Shown: positions 9,694 through 18,015 of the stretch, piece by piece | How the letters are laid out: each line of letters opens with the position of its first letter | How positions within the stretch are numbered: position 1 is the stretch's first letter | Source of the DNA: Actinosynnema pretiosum | GTDB lineage: Bacteria > Actinomycetota > Actinomycetes > Mycobacteriales > Pseudonocardiaceae | Length of the DNA: 64,000 bases | Direction: 5' to 3' | Assembly (NCBI RefSeq): GCF_024171695.1 | Contig: NZ_JAMTCF010000027.1 | Span: 1-64,000 of the forward strand | Position numbers and translations under genes: made by a program | The notes under the pieces: generated by a model | Seen by the model: the letters and a program-made list of their open reading frames with translations, nothing else | What the model was told of the DNA's origin: nothing | Database searches by the model: none

Positions 9694-9769
9694 CCCGATT
9701 CGGAACCCGAGCGGAGGTTTGCCCGTTGGACGGGGTGGGAAGTTGGACGGTGCGGGGAAGGAGAAGGAC

Positions 9770-9913
9770 ATGGCATCGCTGTTCAGCAGGATCACCGCGT
9801 TCGCGCGCAGCCCGCAGGGGCGCAGGATCACCGACCAGGTCAAGAACGCCGCGCGCGACCCGCGCACGCGGGCCAAGGCGCAGGACGTGCTGAGGCGCTT
9901 CAAGAAGCGCTGA
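9770..9913 (+). CDS. Small basic protein, 47 residues
   Basis: The ATG is preceded by GGAGAAGGAC, a clear ribosome site. The product (MASLFSRITAFARSPQGRRI and on to RRFKKR) is strongly basic and helical, with no membrane segment. Short proteins of this kind are common next to other actinobacterial genes, but I do not know a function. Two hairpins follow the gene. Confidence 0.7.
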   Translation: MASLFSRITAFARSPQGRRITDQVKNAARDPRTRAKAQDVLRRFKKR

Positions 9914-9990
9914 CCGGGGTCCGGGCTCCGGCCTGGGTCGCGGGGACGCGGCCGGACGGGGAACGGGCTCCACCGGCACGCCCCCTTCAC

Positions 9991-10013
9991 GCGGCGCCCA
10001 CCGGGGGCGCCGC
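9991..10013 (+). terminator. Hairpin after the small basic gene
   Basis: A perfect 9-bp stem GCGGCGCCC/GGGCGCCGC with a 5-nt loop, followed by CTCCTT. A second hairpin (CCGAGGGG/CCCCTCGG, 10050-10079) follows and could serve either strand. Confidence 0.55.
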
Positions 10014-10079
10014 CCTCCTTGAGCACGACCGGCTTTTCACCAGCAGCACCCGAGGGGTCGCCGACCGGCGGCCCCTCGG

Positions 10080-10161
10080 TCGTGCGCGGGCTTGGTCGTG
10101 CGCGGGCCTAGTCATGCGCAGGCCTAGTCATGCGCGGCCCCTCGGTCGTGCGCGGGCCTAG
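10080..10161. repeat. Tandem 16-bp repeat, five copies
   Basis: Units of the form TCRTGCGCRGGCYTRG begin at 10080, 10096, 10112, 10128 (this one is 18 bp and divergent) and 10146. The last unit contains the TAG stop codon of the minus-strand repeat protein gene. The array follows a hairpin at 10050-10079. It is too short and lacks spacers, so it is not a CRISPR array. Confidence 0.75.
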
Positions 10162-12500
10162 GTGCGCCTGCGGACCTGCTCCTCCGGCTCGTCCGAGACC
10201 GTGCCGCCCTGCGGCGGGACCTCGCGCCCGCCCTCCCTGGCCGCGCTGACCGGCGAGGGTGCGGGTTTGTCGCCCGGTTCCGGCCGCCGGACCCCGGCCG
10301 ACCGCGCGGCCCTGCTGTCGACCTCGACGCCCAGCTCCGGCTCGACGTCCGCGAGGTCGCCGGACCTGCGCTGCTCGACGAGCTCGTCGACCGGGTCGGC
10401 CTCGGCGGCGCCCGCGATCGTCCCGGCCGCGCGCGGGGCCTCCTCCGGCTCGTCGGCGTCGACCGGGTCGTCGGGCAGGTCGAGCACGTCCACCAGGTCG
10501 GGCTCGGGCTCGGCGACGAGGCCGTCCGCCGACCGGGCGGGGGCGGACCCCCGGCTCCCCGCGCCGGGCGACTCGACCTCGGGCTCGGCGACCAGCTCCC
10601 CGGCCGCGCCCTCGTCCCTGGGCGCCGGAACCTCGGGCCGCCCGGAGCTGCGGGGGCCGGGGACGTGCGGCAGCGCCTCGGGGGCGGACGCCTTCGCCGC
10701 GTCGGCGGCCACGGCCCTGCCCCCAGCCCCAGCCCCGTCGACCGGCGCACCGGCGGCCTCGGCCTGCGCGCCGTCCGGCTCGCCCTCGGCCGCGTCACGG
10801 GCCGCAGGGGCGACCGCAGGGTGATCGGGCGCGGAACGGTTGGCGGAGGGGCGGTCGGACGCGGAGTGGTCGGCGGAGGAAGCTTCGGGCGCGGGGCGGT
10901 CGGTGGAGGAGGCGTCGGGCACCGGGCTCCCGGCTTCGGAGCGCTCGGCCACCGCGCGCTCGGCCACCGGCTGGTCAGCCGCGAGGTGATCGGTCACAGG
11001 CGCCTCGACCAACGGCTGGCCGGTCGCAGGGCGGTCGGCCACCGGCGGCCCGGCAGCAGGCCGATCCGCAGCGGGGCTCTCAGCCACAGGCTGGCCACCC
11101 GCAAGACGCTCGATCACCGGCTGGTCAGCGGCAGGGCGGTCAACCACCGGCGGCCCGGCAGCAAGCCGCTCCGCAGCGGGGCTCTCGGCCGCAGGCTGGC
11201 CACCCGCAAGACGCTCGGCCACCGGCTGGTCGGCCGTAGGTTGATCAGCGGCAGGGCGGTCAGCCGCGAGGTGCTCGGCCACCGAGCGCTCGTCCTCAGG
11301 GCGTTCCGCCGCCGAACGGCCACCCACCGGGTGGTCCGCCGCAGGGCGGTCAGCCACCGGGCGCTCGGCCACCTGCCGGTCCGCCGCAGGGCGCTGGCTC
11401 ACCGGGCGCTCCGCCACCGGGTCACCCGCCACCTCCCGGTCGGCCACCGGGTGCCCGGCCACCTGCCGGTCCGCCTCAGTCCGGTCAGCCACCGGCCGGT
11501 CCGCCGCAGCCCCCTCGGCCACCGGGCGCTTCGCCCCTCCGGGCGCGGGATCGGCGCGGTCCGGCGTGGTCCGGTCGCTCGTGGTGAGGTCGACCGGTTC
11601 CCTCGGTCCCCGCCCACGGCCCTCCTCCACGACCCGCGCGACCTCCTCCGCCCACCCCAGCTCGGACAGCTTGGACACCAGGTAGGAGGCCTCCAGCGAC
11701 AGCTCGTCCGCGTCGGCGAACCCGGCCCCGATCGCCACCTCCGGCTCCACCCCGCCGCCGTTCCGGCCTGCGGGCTTGCCGGTCCCGGCCGGGCCGCGCT
11801 CGTCGTCGGACGCGTCGGGCCCGGTCAGCAGGTGCAGCGGCACCACGCGCAGCCCGCTCGCCCGCGTCGTGGGCCGCGCCTCGGGTTCCTCGGACGCGAA
11901 GGCGTCCTCCTCGTCGGCGGGCTGGTCCTCCGCCGGGGTCGCGCCGCCCGCGCCGCCCTCCGCCGGTTCCGGCTGGGCGACCAGCTCGGGCCGCTCCCGC
12001 GCCAGCAGGTCCGCGATGTCCACCAGCCGCATCAGCGGCTTCGGGGGCGTCGCCGGGCGCTCGCGCGGGTCACCGCCGTCCGCCGCGCCGTCCCGCAGGA
12101 CCTCGGCCGCGTCGACCCCGCCGTCCTCCCACGGGTCGTCGTCGGCCGCTCCCGACTTCCCCGGCCCGCTCGCGGCGCCCGGTCCGGCCGCGTCGACGCC
12201 GCCGTCCGACCACGGGTCGTCCCCGCCGGTCCCCCACCGCCCGACCACGCCGACCACCGGGTTGCGGTGGATCGGCCGGGTGGCGAAGTCGTCCGGCGGG
12301 AAGCTCGGCGCCTGCGCCTCGGCGCGCCCGCCCGACTCCCGCGCCGCGTCCGCCTGGTCGTCCGGCCGGTAGCCGTCCGCCTCGGCGGGTTCCTCCTCCA
12401 CGTCCTCGGCGCGCCTGAGCATCCACGCCGTGAGCACGCAGCCCGCGGCGAACGACAGCATGCACAGGCCGAACACGAAAGCGACCGCCCCGGTCATCAT
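10158..12500 (-). CDS. Membrane-anchored protein with about 45 degenerate pentapeptide repeats
   Basis: A 780-residue protein. Residues 1-29 form one membrane helix (MMTGAVAFVFGLCMLSFAAG), then an acidic disordered stretch. The middle, encoded by about 10815-11530, is a run of five-residue units close to P-V-A-D-R or A-A-E-x-P. The period is exact, but the units are Pro-rich and have Arg/His/Gln where classical pentapeptide-repeat (A-D/N-L-X-X) proteins have Leu, so a beta-helix is unlikely. The protein is rich in Asp and Glu outside the repeats. ATG at 12500 or 12497 follows GGAG. The gene lies 9 bp after the OmpA-like gene and is probably co-transcribed. Function unknown; a role at the cell envelope is likely. 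Confidence 0.75.
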   Translation of the reverse strand: MMTGAVAFVFGLCMLSFAAGCVLTAWMLRRAEDVEEEPAEADGYRPDDQADAARESGGRAEAQAPSFPPDDFATRPIHRNPVVGVVGRWGTGGDDPWSDGGVDAAGPGAASGPGKSGAADDDPWEDGGVDAAEVLRDGAADGGDPRERPATPPKPLMRLVDIADLLARERPELVAQPEPAEGGAGGATPAEDQPADEEDAFASEEPEARPTTRASGLRVVPLHLLTGPDASDDERGPAGTGKPAGRNGGGVEPEVAIGAGFADADELSLEASYLVSKLSELGWAEEVARVVEEGRGRGPREPVDLTTSDRTTPDRADPAPGGAKRPVAEGAAADRPVADRTEADRQVAGHPVADREVAGDPVAERPVSQRPAADRQVAERPVADRPAADHPVGGRSAAERPEDERSVAEHLAADRPAADQPTADQPVAERLAGGQPAAESPAAERLAAGPPVVDRPAADQPVIERLAGGQPVAESPAADRPAAGPPVADRPATGQPLVEAPVTDHLAADQPVAERAVAERSEAGSPVPDASSTDRPAPEASSADHSASDRPSANRSAPDHPAVAPAARDAAEGEPDGAQAEAAGAPVDGAGAGGRAVAADAAKASAPEALPHVPGPRSSGRPEVPAPRDEGAAGELVAEPEVESPGAGSRGSAPARSADGLVAEPEPDLVDVLDLPDDPVDADEPEEAPRAAGTIAGAAEADPVDELVEQRRSGDLADVEPELGVEVDSRAARSAGVRRPEPGDKPAPSPVSAAREGGREVPPQGGTVSDEPEEQVRRRT
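10815..11530 (-). repeat. 15-bp-period repeat array inside the gene
   Basis: About 45 imperfect units of 15 bp encode the pentapeptide run of the membrane-anchored protein. Some longer blocks are repeated (LAGGQPAAESPAAERLAAGP and LAGGQPVAESPAADRPAAGP), which shows that segments of several units were duplicated. The boundaries are approximate. Confidence 0.75.
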
Positions 12501-12509
12501 CCGGACTCC

Positions 12510-13286
12510 CTACCCGACGAGCACGTCGACTTGCGGTCCACCGCCGGGGACCTCGTGCGCCCGGTCGGCGACGACGCGCGTCCTGATCGCCCCGACCGGC
12601 ACGCCCCGGTCGACCAGCGCGGCCCGCACGACCTCCGCGCGGCGCAGCGCCAGCACCGAGGACTGGCCCTCGGGGGCCTCGCCCGGCCAGGTGTGGGCGA
12701 CGAGCGTGACCGCGAGCCCGCCCGACCGGCCGAGCACGTCGCCGAGCAGCCCGAGCACCGAACCGCCCCGGCCCGCGTGCTCGACGCCGCCGGGTTGGAA
12801 CTCCACGCCGGTGACCGAGTGCTCCGCGAGCACCCGCTCGACCTCGCGCCGCGCCTGCGCCACCGGGCCGGTGTGGTCCAGCGCGACCGTCCCGGCGCCG
12901 GTCGTGCCCGTTCCGGCGCCGGTCGTGCCGGCGTCCGGCGTCCCAACCCCGTGCGTCCCAGTTCCAGGCGTCCCGGTCCCAGGCGTCCCAGCGCCGGTGG
13001 TCCCGGACCCAGGTGTCCCGACCCCGGGTGTCCCGGCGCCTGCCGTCCCGAGGTCCGGCGTCCCGACCCCGTGCGGCGCGCTCTGCGGGAACGGGCCCGA
13101 GCGCGGGGCGGGCGGCGCGGCGAGGGGGTGGGTCGTGGTCCGCTGCGCGGGGTCGCGCGGCGGGGCGAACGGCAGCGCCCCGGTGATCTCCTCGTCGGCG
13201 AAGGCGAACCCGAGGCCGGTGAGCGAGGCCGGGACCACGACCAGACCCACGAGCAGCGGCGTCAGCGGCAGCCCGCGAGCGCGCAT
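12510..13286 (-). CDS. OmpA-like (peptidoglycan-associating) envelope protein with a Gly-Thr-Pro repeat linker
   Basis: A 258-residue protein: N-terminal signal/anchor (residues 1-29, LPLTPLLVGLVVVPASLTG), a linker of five-residue units such as VGTPD and AGTPG (about residues 70-132), and a C-terminal OmpA-like domain. The domain is recognised by VEFQPGGVEHAG, LVAHTWPGEAPEG, LALRRAEVVRAALVDRGVP and RVVADRAHEVPG. OmpA-like domains bind meso-diaminopimelate in peptidoglycan. ATG at 13286 gives a well-formed signal sequence; the longer frame upstream lacks one. It is first in a two-gene unit with the pentapeptide protein. Confidence 0.75.
   Translation of the reverse strand: MRARGLPLTPLLVGLVVVPASLTGLGFAFADEEITGALPFAPPRDPAQRTTTHPLAAPPAPRSGPFPQSAPHGVGTPDLGTAGAGTPGVGTPGSGTTGAGTPGTGTPGTGTHGVGTPDAGTTGAGTGTTGAGTVALDHTGPVAQARREVERVLAEHSVTGVEFQPGGVEHAGRGGSVLGLLGDVLGRSGGLAVTLVAHTWPGEAPEGQSSVLALRRAEVVRAALVDRGVPVGAIRTRVVADRAHEVPGGGPQVDVLVG
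12888..13073 (-). repeat. 15-bp repeat array encoding the Gly-Thr linker
   Basis: About twelve imperfect 15-bp units encode x-G-T-P/T-G pentapeptides in the OmpA-like protein. Confidence 0.7.
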
Positions 13287-13673
13287 CAGGCCCCCGCCCG
13301 GAGGCTCGGGCGGTGGTGGCGCGGATTCACCCGCAGCTGTCGAAGAACCATCGCCCGCCCCGCTCGACTCCAAGAAGATTCGCCGAGGATAGCCACGGCC
13401 CCACGGCCGAACCAGCACGTGAAAATGGCTCACGACGGGCGGGTTCCGACGCACCCGACCCGCGTTTGCAGCGCAAACGCAGAGCAACAAGATCAAGAGT
13501 TCCACACCGCAGGTCACCCGATGGTGTCAAACGTGTAGCGGGCGAAAAAAGCGCTCGGACCAAGCGCCTGTGAATACGCCGGACTTCCTTCGCTCGGATT
13601 AGTGACACCCGTTCGGCAGAGCGCTGCTCTACCGGTGAGTAACGCCGAGTCCACGTCCAACTACCCTGGACGG
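13287..13673. promoter_or_regulatory. Divergent intergenic region with a hairpin/operator-like palindrome
   Basis: 387 bp between the OmpA-like gene (left) and the methyltransferase gene (right). A perfect 8-bp inverted repeat GCGTTTGC-AGC-GCAAACGC lies at 13462-13480. The last 60 bp before 13674 hold the probable -10 box TACCCT (13662-13667). No gene was seen. The sequence near 13615 looks faintly like part of a tRNA but does not fold as one. Confidence 0.5.
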
Positions 13674-14420
13674 GTGACCGTCGAGCCCCTTCCCCTCACC
13701 GGCGAGCGGACCGCGCCCGGCATCGAGGCAGAGAACTACTGGTTCCGGCGGCACGAGGCGGCCTACCTCGCCCTGCTGCGGCACTGCGCCGGAGCGGTCG
13801 TGCTGGAGGCCGGGTGCGGCGAGGGCTACGGCGCCGCGCTCATCGCCGACCGCGCGGACCGGGTGATCGCGCTCGACTACGACGCGCACACCGCCGCCCA
13901 CGCCGCCCGCGCCTACCCCGGACTGGCCGTGGTGCGCGGCAACCTCGCCGACCTGCCGCTGCGCTCGGGCAGCGTGGACGTGGTGGCGAACCTCCAGGTG
14001 ATCGAGCACCTGTGGGACCAGGAGGGGTTCCTGGCCGAGTGCGCGCGGGTGCTGCGCCCCGGCGGCAGGCTGCTGATCACCACGCCCAACCGGATCACCT
14101 TCTCCCCCGGCCGCGACACCCCGCTGAACCCGTTCCACACCAGGGAGCTGGCCCCCGCCGAGCTGGCCGACCTGCTCACCGGGGCCGGGTTCGAGGTCGA
14201 GGAGCTGACCGGGCTGCGGCACGGACCCCGGCTGCGCGCGCTGGACGAGCGGTTCGGCGGGTCGATCATCGACGCCCAAGTCGCGGTCGTGGTCGACGAC
14301 AACCCGTGGCCCGCCGACCTGCTGGCCGCCGTCGCGGGCGTGACCTCCGACGACTTCGAGCTCACCCCCGACGAGATGGACGCCAGCCTGGACCTGGTGG
14401 CCGTGGCGGTCCGCCCGTGA
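13674..14420 (+). CDS. SAM-dependent methyltransferase, Rv3030-like (methylglucose lipopolysaccharide locus)
   Basis: A 248-residue class I methyltransferase. The N-terminal LPLTGERTAPGIEAENYWFR is typical of Rv3030-type proteins, with the SAM site VLEAGCGEGYGAAL at about 42-55 and VVANLQVIEHLWD as motif II. Neighbouring GH57 and GT4 genes make a role in O-methylation of an intracellular alpha-glucan likely; the position methylated is not known to me. GTG at 13674 lies 6 nt after a TACCCT box, which favours a leaderless start over longer frames. Its stop overlaps the next start (GTGA). Confidence 0.82.
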   Translation: MTVEPLPLTGERTAPGIEAENYWFRRHEAAYLALLRHCAGAVVLEAGCGEGYGAALIADRADRVIALDYDAHTAAHAARAYPGLAVVRGNLADLPLRSGSVDVVANLQVIEHLWDQEGFLAECARVLRPGGRLLITTPNRITFSPGRDTPLNPFHTRELAPAELADLLTGAGFEVEELTGLRHGPRLRALDERFGGSIIDAQVAVVVDDNPWPADLLAAVAGVTSDDFELTPDEMDASLDLVAVAVRP

Positions 14421-15946
14421 CCGGCGCCGAGGGCACGTTCTGCCTGGTGCTGCACAGCCACCTGCCGTGGCTCGCGCACCACGGGGCGTGGCCGGTCGGC
14501 GAGGAGTGGCTCTACCAGGCGTGGGCGCACTCGTACCTGCCGGTGGTGGACCTGCTGGAGCGGTTCGCCGCCGAGGGCAGGCGGGACGTGCTCACCCTCG
14601 GCGTCACGCCGGTGCTGGCCGCGCAGCTGGACGACCCGTACTGCCTGCGCGGCGTCCACGACTGGCTCGGCAACTGGCAGCTGCGCGCCAACGGGGCCGC
14701 GCCGAGGCTGCCGGAGCTGGCCGCGCGCGAGCACCGCGAGTCGGCGCTGGCGCTGGAGCGGTTCGAGGGCCGCTGGCGGCACGGGTTCTCCCCGCTGCTG
14801 CGCCCGCTGGTCGACTCGGGCGTGGTGGAGCTGCTCGGCGGACCGGCCGCGCACCCGTTCCAACCGCTGCTGGACGAGCGGCTGCGGGCGTTCGCGCTGG
14901 AGACCGGGCTGCGGGACACCGCGCTGCGGCTCGGGTCGCGGCCCGAGGGGATCTGGGCGCCGGAGTGCGGGTACGCGCCGGGCATGGAGCGCGGGTACGC
15001 GGCGGCGGGCGTGCGGCGGTTCCTGGTGGACGGGCCGTCGCTGGGGAACGAGACCTGGGCGGGCAGGCGGGTCGGCGACTCGGACGTGGTGTGCTTCGGG
15101 CGGGACCTGGAGGTGTCGTACCGGGTGTGGTCGCCGCGGATCGGCTACCCCGGCCACCCGGACTACCGGGACTTCCACACCTACGACCACGCCAGCGGGC
15201 TCAAGCCGTCGCGGGTGACCGGGGTCGAGGTGGCCCCCGAGCACAAGCGGCCGTACGACCCGGAGGCCGCGCGGGCGGCGGTGCGGGAGCACACCGAGGA
15301 CTTCGTGGGCGCGGTCGTGGCGCGGCTGCGGGAGCTGCGGGCGGCGCACGGGCGCGAGGCGCTGGTGGTGGCCGCGTACGACACCGAGCTGTACGGGCAC
15401 TGGTGGCACGAGGGTCCGCTGTGGCTGGAGTCGGTGCTGCGCGCGCTGCCCGAGGCGGGGGTGCGGGTGACGACGCTGCGCGGCGCGGTCGAGGCCGGGC
15501 ACGTGGTGGGGTCGGTGGAGGTGCCGCCGTCGTCGTGGGGCGCGGGCAAGGACTGGAACACCTGGAGCGGGCCGCAGGTGGCGGACTTCGTGCACGCGAA
15601 CGCCGAGCTGCAGCGGGAGCTGCTGGGGCTGGAGCTGGGCGGGGCGGTGCGGGACCCGGTCGCGGACCAGGCGGTGCGGGAGGCGCTGCTGTCGCTGTCG
15701 AGCGACTGGGCGTTCATGGTGACCAAGGACAGCGCGGCGGACTACGCGCGGTACCGGGCGAAGGAGCACGCGGAGCGGTTCCGGGAGCTGGCGGCGGAGC
15801 TGCGGGCGGTGCGCGGCGGGGGCGACGCTGACGGGACCGGCGGGACCGGCGCGGACCTCGGGCGGGTCGCTCGGGCGCGGGAGCGGGCGGCGGGGCTGCG
15901 GGCGCGGTCCGGGCCGTTCGGGCACCTGGACGCGAGGGCGCTGTGA
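14417..15946 (+). CDS. GH57 alpha-1,4-glucan branching enzyme-like protein (Rv3031-type)
   Basis: Would introduce alpha-1,6 branches into the glucan built by the GT4 enzyme. The 509-residue protein shows GH57 landmarks: LVLHSHLPWLAHHG (residues 11-23), the nucleophile region GIWAPECGYAPG with E183, and AAYDTELYGHWWHEGP with D322 as likely acid/base. The C-terminal helical domain contains SLSSDWAFMVTKDSAADYAR, usual for DUF1957-linked GH57 proteins. The GTG start is inside the preceding stop codon, so the two genes are coupled. The last 40 residues are Gly/Arg-rich. Confidence 0.9.
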   Translation: MTGAEGTFCLVLHSHLPWLAHHGAWPVGEEWLYQAWAHSYLPVVDLLERFAAEGRRDVLTLGVTPVLAAQLDDPYCLRGVHDWLGNWQLRANGAAPRLPELAAREHRESALALERFEGRWRHGFSPLLRPLVDSGVVELLGGPAAHPFQPLLDERLRAFALETGLRDTALRLGSRPEGIWAPECGYAPGMERGYAAAGVRRFLVDGPSLGNETWAGRRVGDSDVVCFGRDLEVSYRVWSPRIGYPGHPDYRDFHTYDHASGLKPSRVTGVEVAPEHKRPYDPEAARAAVREHTEDFVGAVVARLRELRAAHGREALVVAAYDTELYGHWWHEGPLWLESVLRALPEAGVRVTTLRGAVEAGHVVGSVEVPPSSWGAGKDWNTWSGPQVADFVHANAELQRELLGLELGGAVRDPVADQAVREALLSLSSDWAFMVTKDSAADYARYRAKEHAERFRELAAELRAVRGGGDADGTGGTGADLGRVARARERAAGLRARSGPFGHLDARAL

Positions 15947-16103
15947 CCGGTGCGGCCGGTCGGGTTCCACCGGTGGGCTCGTGGTGGGATTCCTTGGGGC
16001 GGCGGGCTTTCCGGCCCGCGCGCGGGGGTTTTCGTGGCGGCAGGGGCGTTGTGGGCCGCGAGGGCGTTGTGATGCGGGTCGCCGCAGGATGCGAGGGTGC
16101 CGG

Positions 16104-17357
16104 ATGCGCGTGCTGATGCTGTCGTGGGAGTACCCGCCGGTGGTAGTCGGGGGGCTGGGCAGGCACGTGCACGCGCTGGCCGGTCGGCTGGTCAGGGCGG
16201 GGCACGAGGTCGTGGTGCTGTGCAGGCAGCCCGAGGGCACCGACGCGGTGACGCACCCGACCGAGGACGCGGTGCTCGGCGGGGTGCGGGTGGTGCGGGT
16301 GGCGGAGGACCCGGCGCACCTGGTGTTCGAGCGGGACCTGGTGGCGTGGGTGCTCGCGATGGGGCACGCGATGACCCGCGCCGGGCTGGCGCTGCTGCGC
16401 GAGGGCTGGCGGCCGGACGTGGTGCACGCGCACGACTGGCTGGTGACGCACCCAGCGGTCGCGCTGGCCGAGGCGGCCCAGGCGCCGCTGGTCGCGACCG
16501 TGCACGCGACCGAGGCCGGGCGGCACAGCGGGTGGCTGTCGCAGACGCTCAACCAGCAGGTGCACTCGGTGGAGTGGTGGCTGGCGAACCGCGCGGACGA
16601 GCTGATCACCTGCTCGGCGGCGATGCGCACCGAGGTGGCGCACCTGTTCGAGGTCGAGCCGGGCGGGATCACCGTGCTGCACAACGGGATCGAGCCGAAG
16701 CGGTGGCGGGTGCGCGCGGCGGACGTGGCGGCGGCGCGGGCCAGGCACGCGCCGGACGGGGCCCCGGTGCTGCTGTTCTTCGGCAGGCTGGAGTGGGAGA
16801 AGGGCGTGCAGGACCTGATCGCCGCCCTGCCGCGCGTGCGGCGCAGGCACCCCGGCACGCGGCTGGTCGTGGCCGGGACGGGCACGCACGGCGGGTGGCT
16901 GGTGGAGCAGGCGCGCAAGCACAAGGTGAAGCGGGCGGTGGAGTTCGCCGGGCACCTGTCGGACGGGGAGCTGGCGGCGGCGATCGCGGCGGCGGCGGCG
17001 GTCGTCCTGCCGAGCCGCTACGAGCCGTTCGGGATCGTGGCGCTGGAGGCGGCTGCGGCGGGCGCGCCGCTGGTGGCGTCCACGGCGGGCGGCCTGGGCG
17101 AGGTCGTGCTGGACGGCGAGACCGGGCTGTCGTTCCCGCCGGGGGACGTGGACGCGCTGGCGCGGGCGGTGTGCGCGGTGCTGGACGACCGGGCGGCGGC
17201 GACGCGGCGGGCCAAGGCGGCGAAGGCGCGGCTGGCGACGGACTTCGACTGGGGGACCATCGCGGAGGGGACGGTCGAGGTGTACCGGGCGGCGGTGGTG
17301 CGCGAGCGCGCGGCGCTCGGCAGGCCGAAGATCGGGACGGGGAACGTGTTCCTGTAG
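16104..17357 (+). CDS. GT4 alpha-1,4-glucosyltransferase (Rv3032-type)
   Basis: A 417-residue GT-B glycosyltransferase. It has WEYPPVVVGGLGRHV with the Gly-rich donor-domain loop at the N-terminus, VHAHDWLVTHPA, FFGRLEWEKGVQDLIAAL in the second domain, and the EX7E motif in YEPFGIVALEA. It resembles the mycobacterial enzyme that elongates the glucan chain of methylglucose lipopolysaccharide. ATG at 16104 starts the conserved MRVLMLSWEYPP; the 157-bp gap after the GH57 gene is Gly/Arg-coding shadow only. The protein ends KIGTGNVFL. Confidence 0.9.
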   Translation: MRVLMLSWEYPPVVVGGLGRHVHALAGRLVRAGHEVVVLCRQPEGTDAVTHPTEDAVLGGVRVVRVAEDPAHLVFERDLVAWVLAMGHAMTRAGLALLREGWRPDVVHAHDWLVTHPAVALAEAAQAPLVATVHATEAGRHSGWLSQTLNQQVHSVEWWLANRADELITCSAAMRTEVAHLFEVEPGGITVLHNGIEPKRWRVRAADVAAARARHAPDGAPVLLFFGRLEWEKGVQDLIAALPRVRRRHPGTRLVVAGTGTHGGWLVEQARKHKVKRAVEFAGHLSDGELAAAIAAAAAVVLPSRYEPFGIVALEAAAAGAPLVASTAGGLGEVVLDGETGLSFPPGDVDALARAVCAVLDDRAAATRRAKAAKARLATDFDWGTIAEGTVEVYRAAVVRERAALGRPKIGTGNVFL

Positions 17358-17389
17358 GGCTTCGGGTTCCCGGTGCGGCCGGGGTCGGT

Positions 17390-17671
17390 TCAGCCCCGGC
17401 GCCCGAGCCGCCAGGCGGCGAGGGCGAAGAGCGCGGCGACGCCGAGGCTGAGCGCGCAGACCACCCCGTCGCCCCCGGAGCCGATCAGGCGCACCCCGAC
17501 GACGAGGTGGCCGACCGCCCCGACGGCGAGCCCGCAGACGGAGATCCGCCAGAGCACCCACGAGGCCAGCACCAGTCGAGCCCGCTCCCGCGCCACCCGC
17601 CGCCGCACGGCCGCGAGGTCGGCGGCGAGGTCCTCGACGCTCCTGCCGTCGAGGGCGCGCTCGAACGCCAC
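17390..17671 (-). CDS. Small two-helix membrane protein, 93 residues
   Basis: GTG at 17671 is chosen because AAGGAGG lies just before it; longer frames have no ribosome site. The N-terminal half is charged (VEDLAADLAAVRRRVARERA). It is followed by two membrane segments, LVLASWVLWRISVCGLAVGA and GVVCALSLGVAALFALAAWR, and a basic end. It faces the GT4 gene tail to tail. Function unknown; it occupies the place of Rv3033 but I see no similarity. Confidence 0.6.
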   Translation of the reverse strand: MAFERALDGRSVEDLAADLAAVRRRVARERARLVLASWVLWRISVCGLAVGAVGHLVVGVRLIGSGGDGVVCALSLGVAALFALAAWRLGRRG

Positions 17672-18015
17672 GGCGCCTCCTTCCGGGTTTTTCGCCGCGC
17701 CGCCGATCCGGGGTGAGCGGGCGGCGGGCGCTTTTTCCAGCAGGATCATATTGACGCGGTCAACCGGGTGCGGAGATCCCCACCGGAGCACCGGAATTCC
17801 ACGTCGGAGCGGAAAACCGGGGGCGCGCGACCGGGGCCACACCACCCCCACAACCACGCTCACCAGCGACAACGCGCCAACCGGTGGACGCCTCGACCAC
17901 CGGAGCGGTCGCGGCGGCGCGGAACGACGCCGGAGTCCTTGCGGATTCCTACCTCCGCCGAACCGGGCGCGGAACGCAATCCTGCGGGTGAGAGCGCTTC
18001 CACCCGGAATTCACT
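17672..18015. other. Intergenic region, no gene recognised
   Basis: 344 bp upstream of the small membrane protein and downstream of the phosphatase-like gene. TATGAT on the minus strand near 17746-17751 could be a -10 box for the membrane protein, but no good -35 box was found. The short plus-strand frames here have poor codon usage. Confidence 0.4.

Noticed and set aside
10080-10161. CRISPR-like short repeat array
   Set aside because: Units are directly adjacent with no spacers, and no cas gene is present.
13590-13650. tRNA-like sequence upstream of the methyltransferase gene
   Set aside because: A D-arm-like GGCAGAGCGCTG string is present, but no acceptor, anticodon or T arm can be paired around it.
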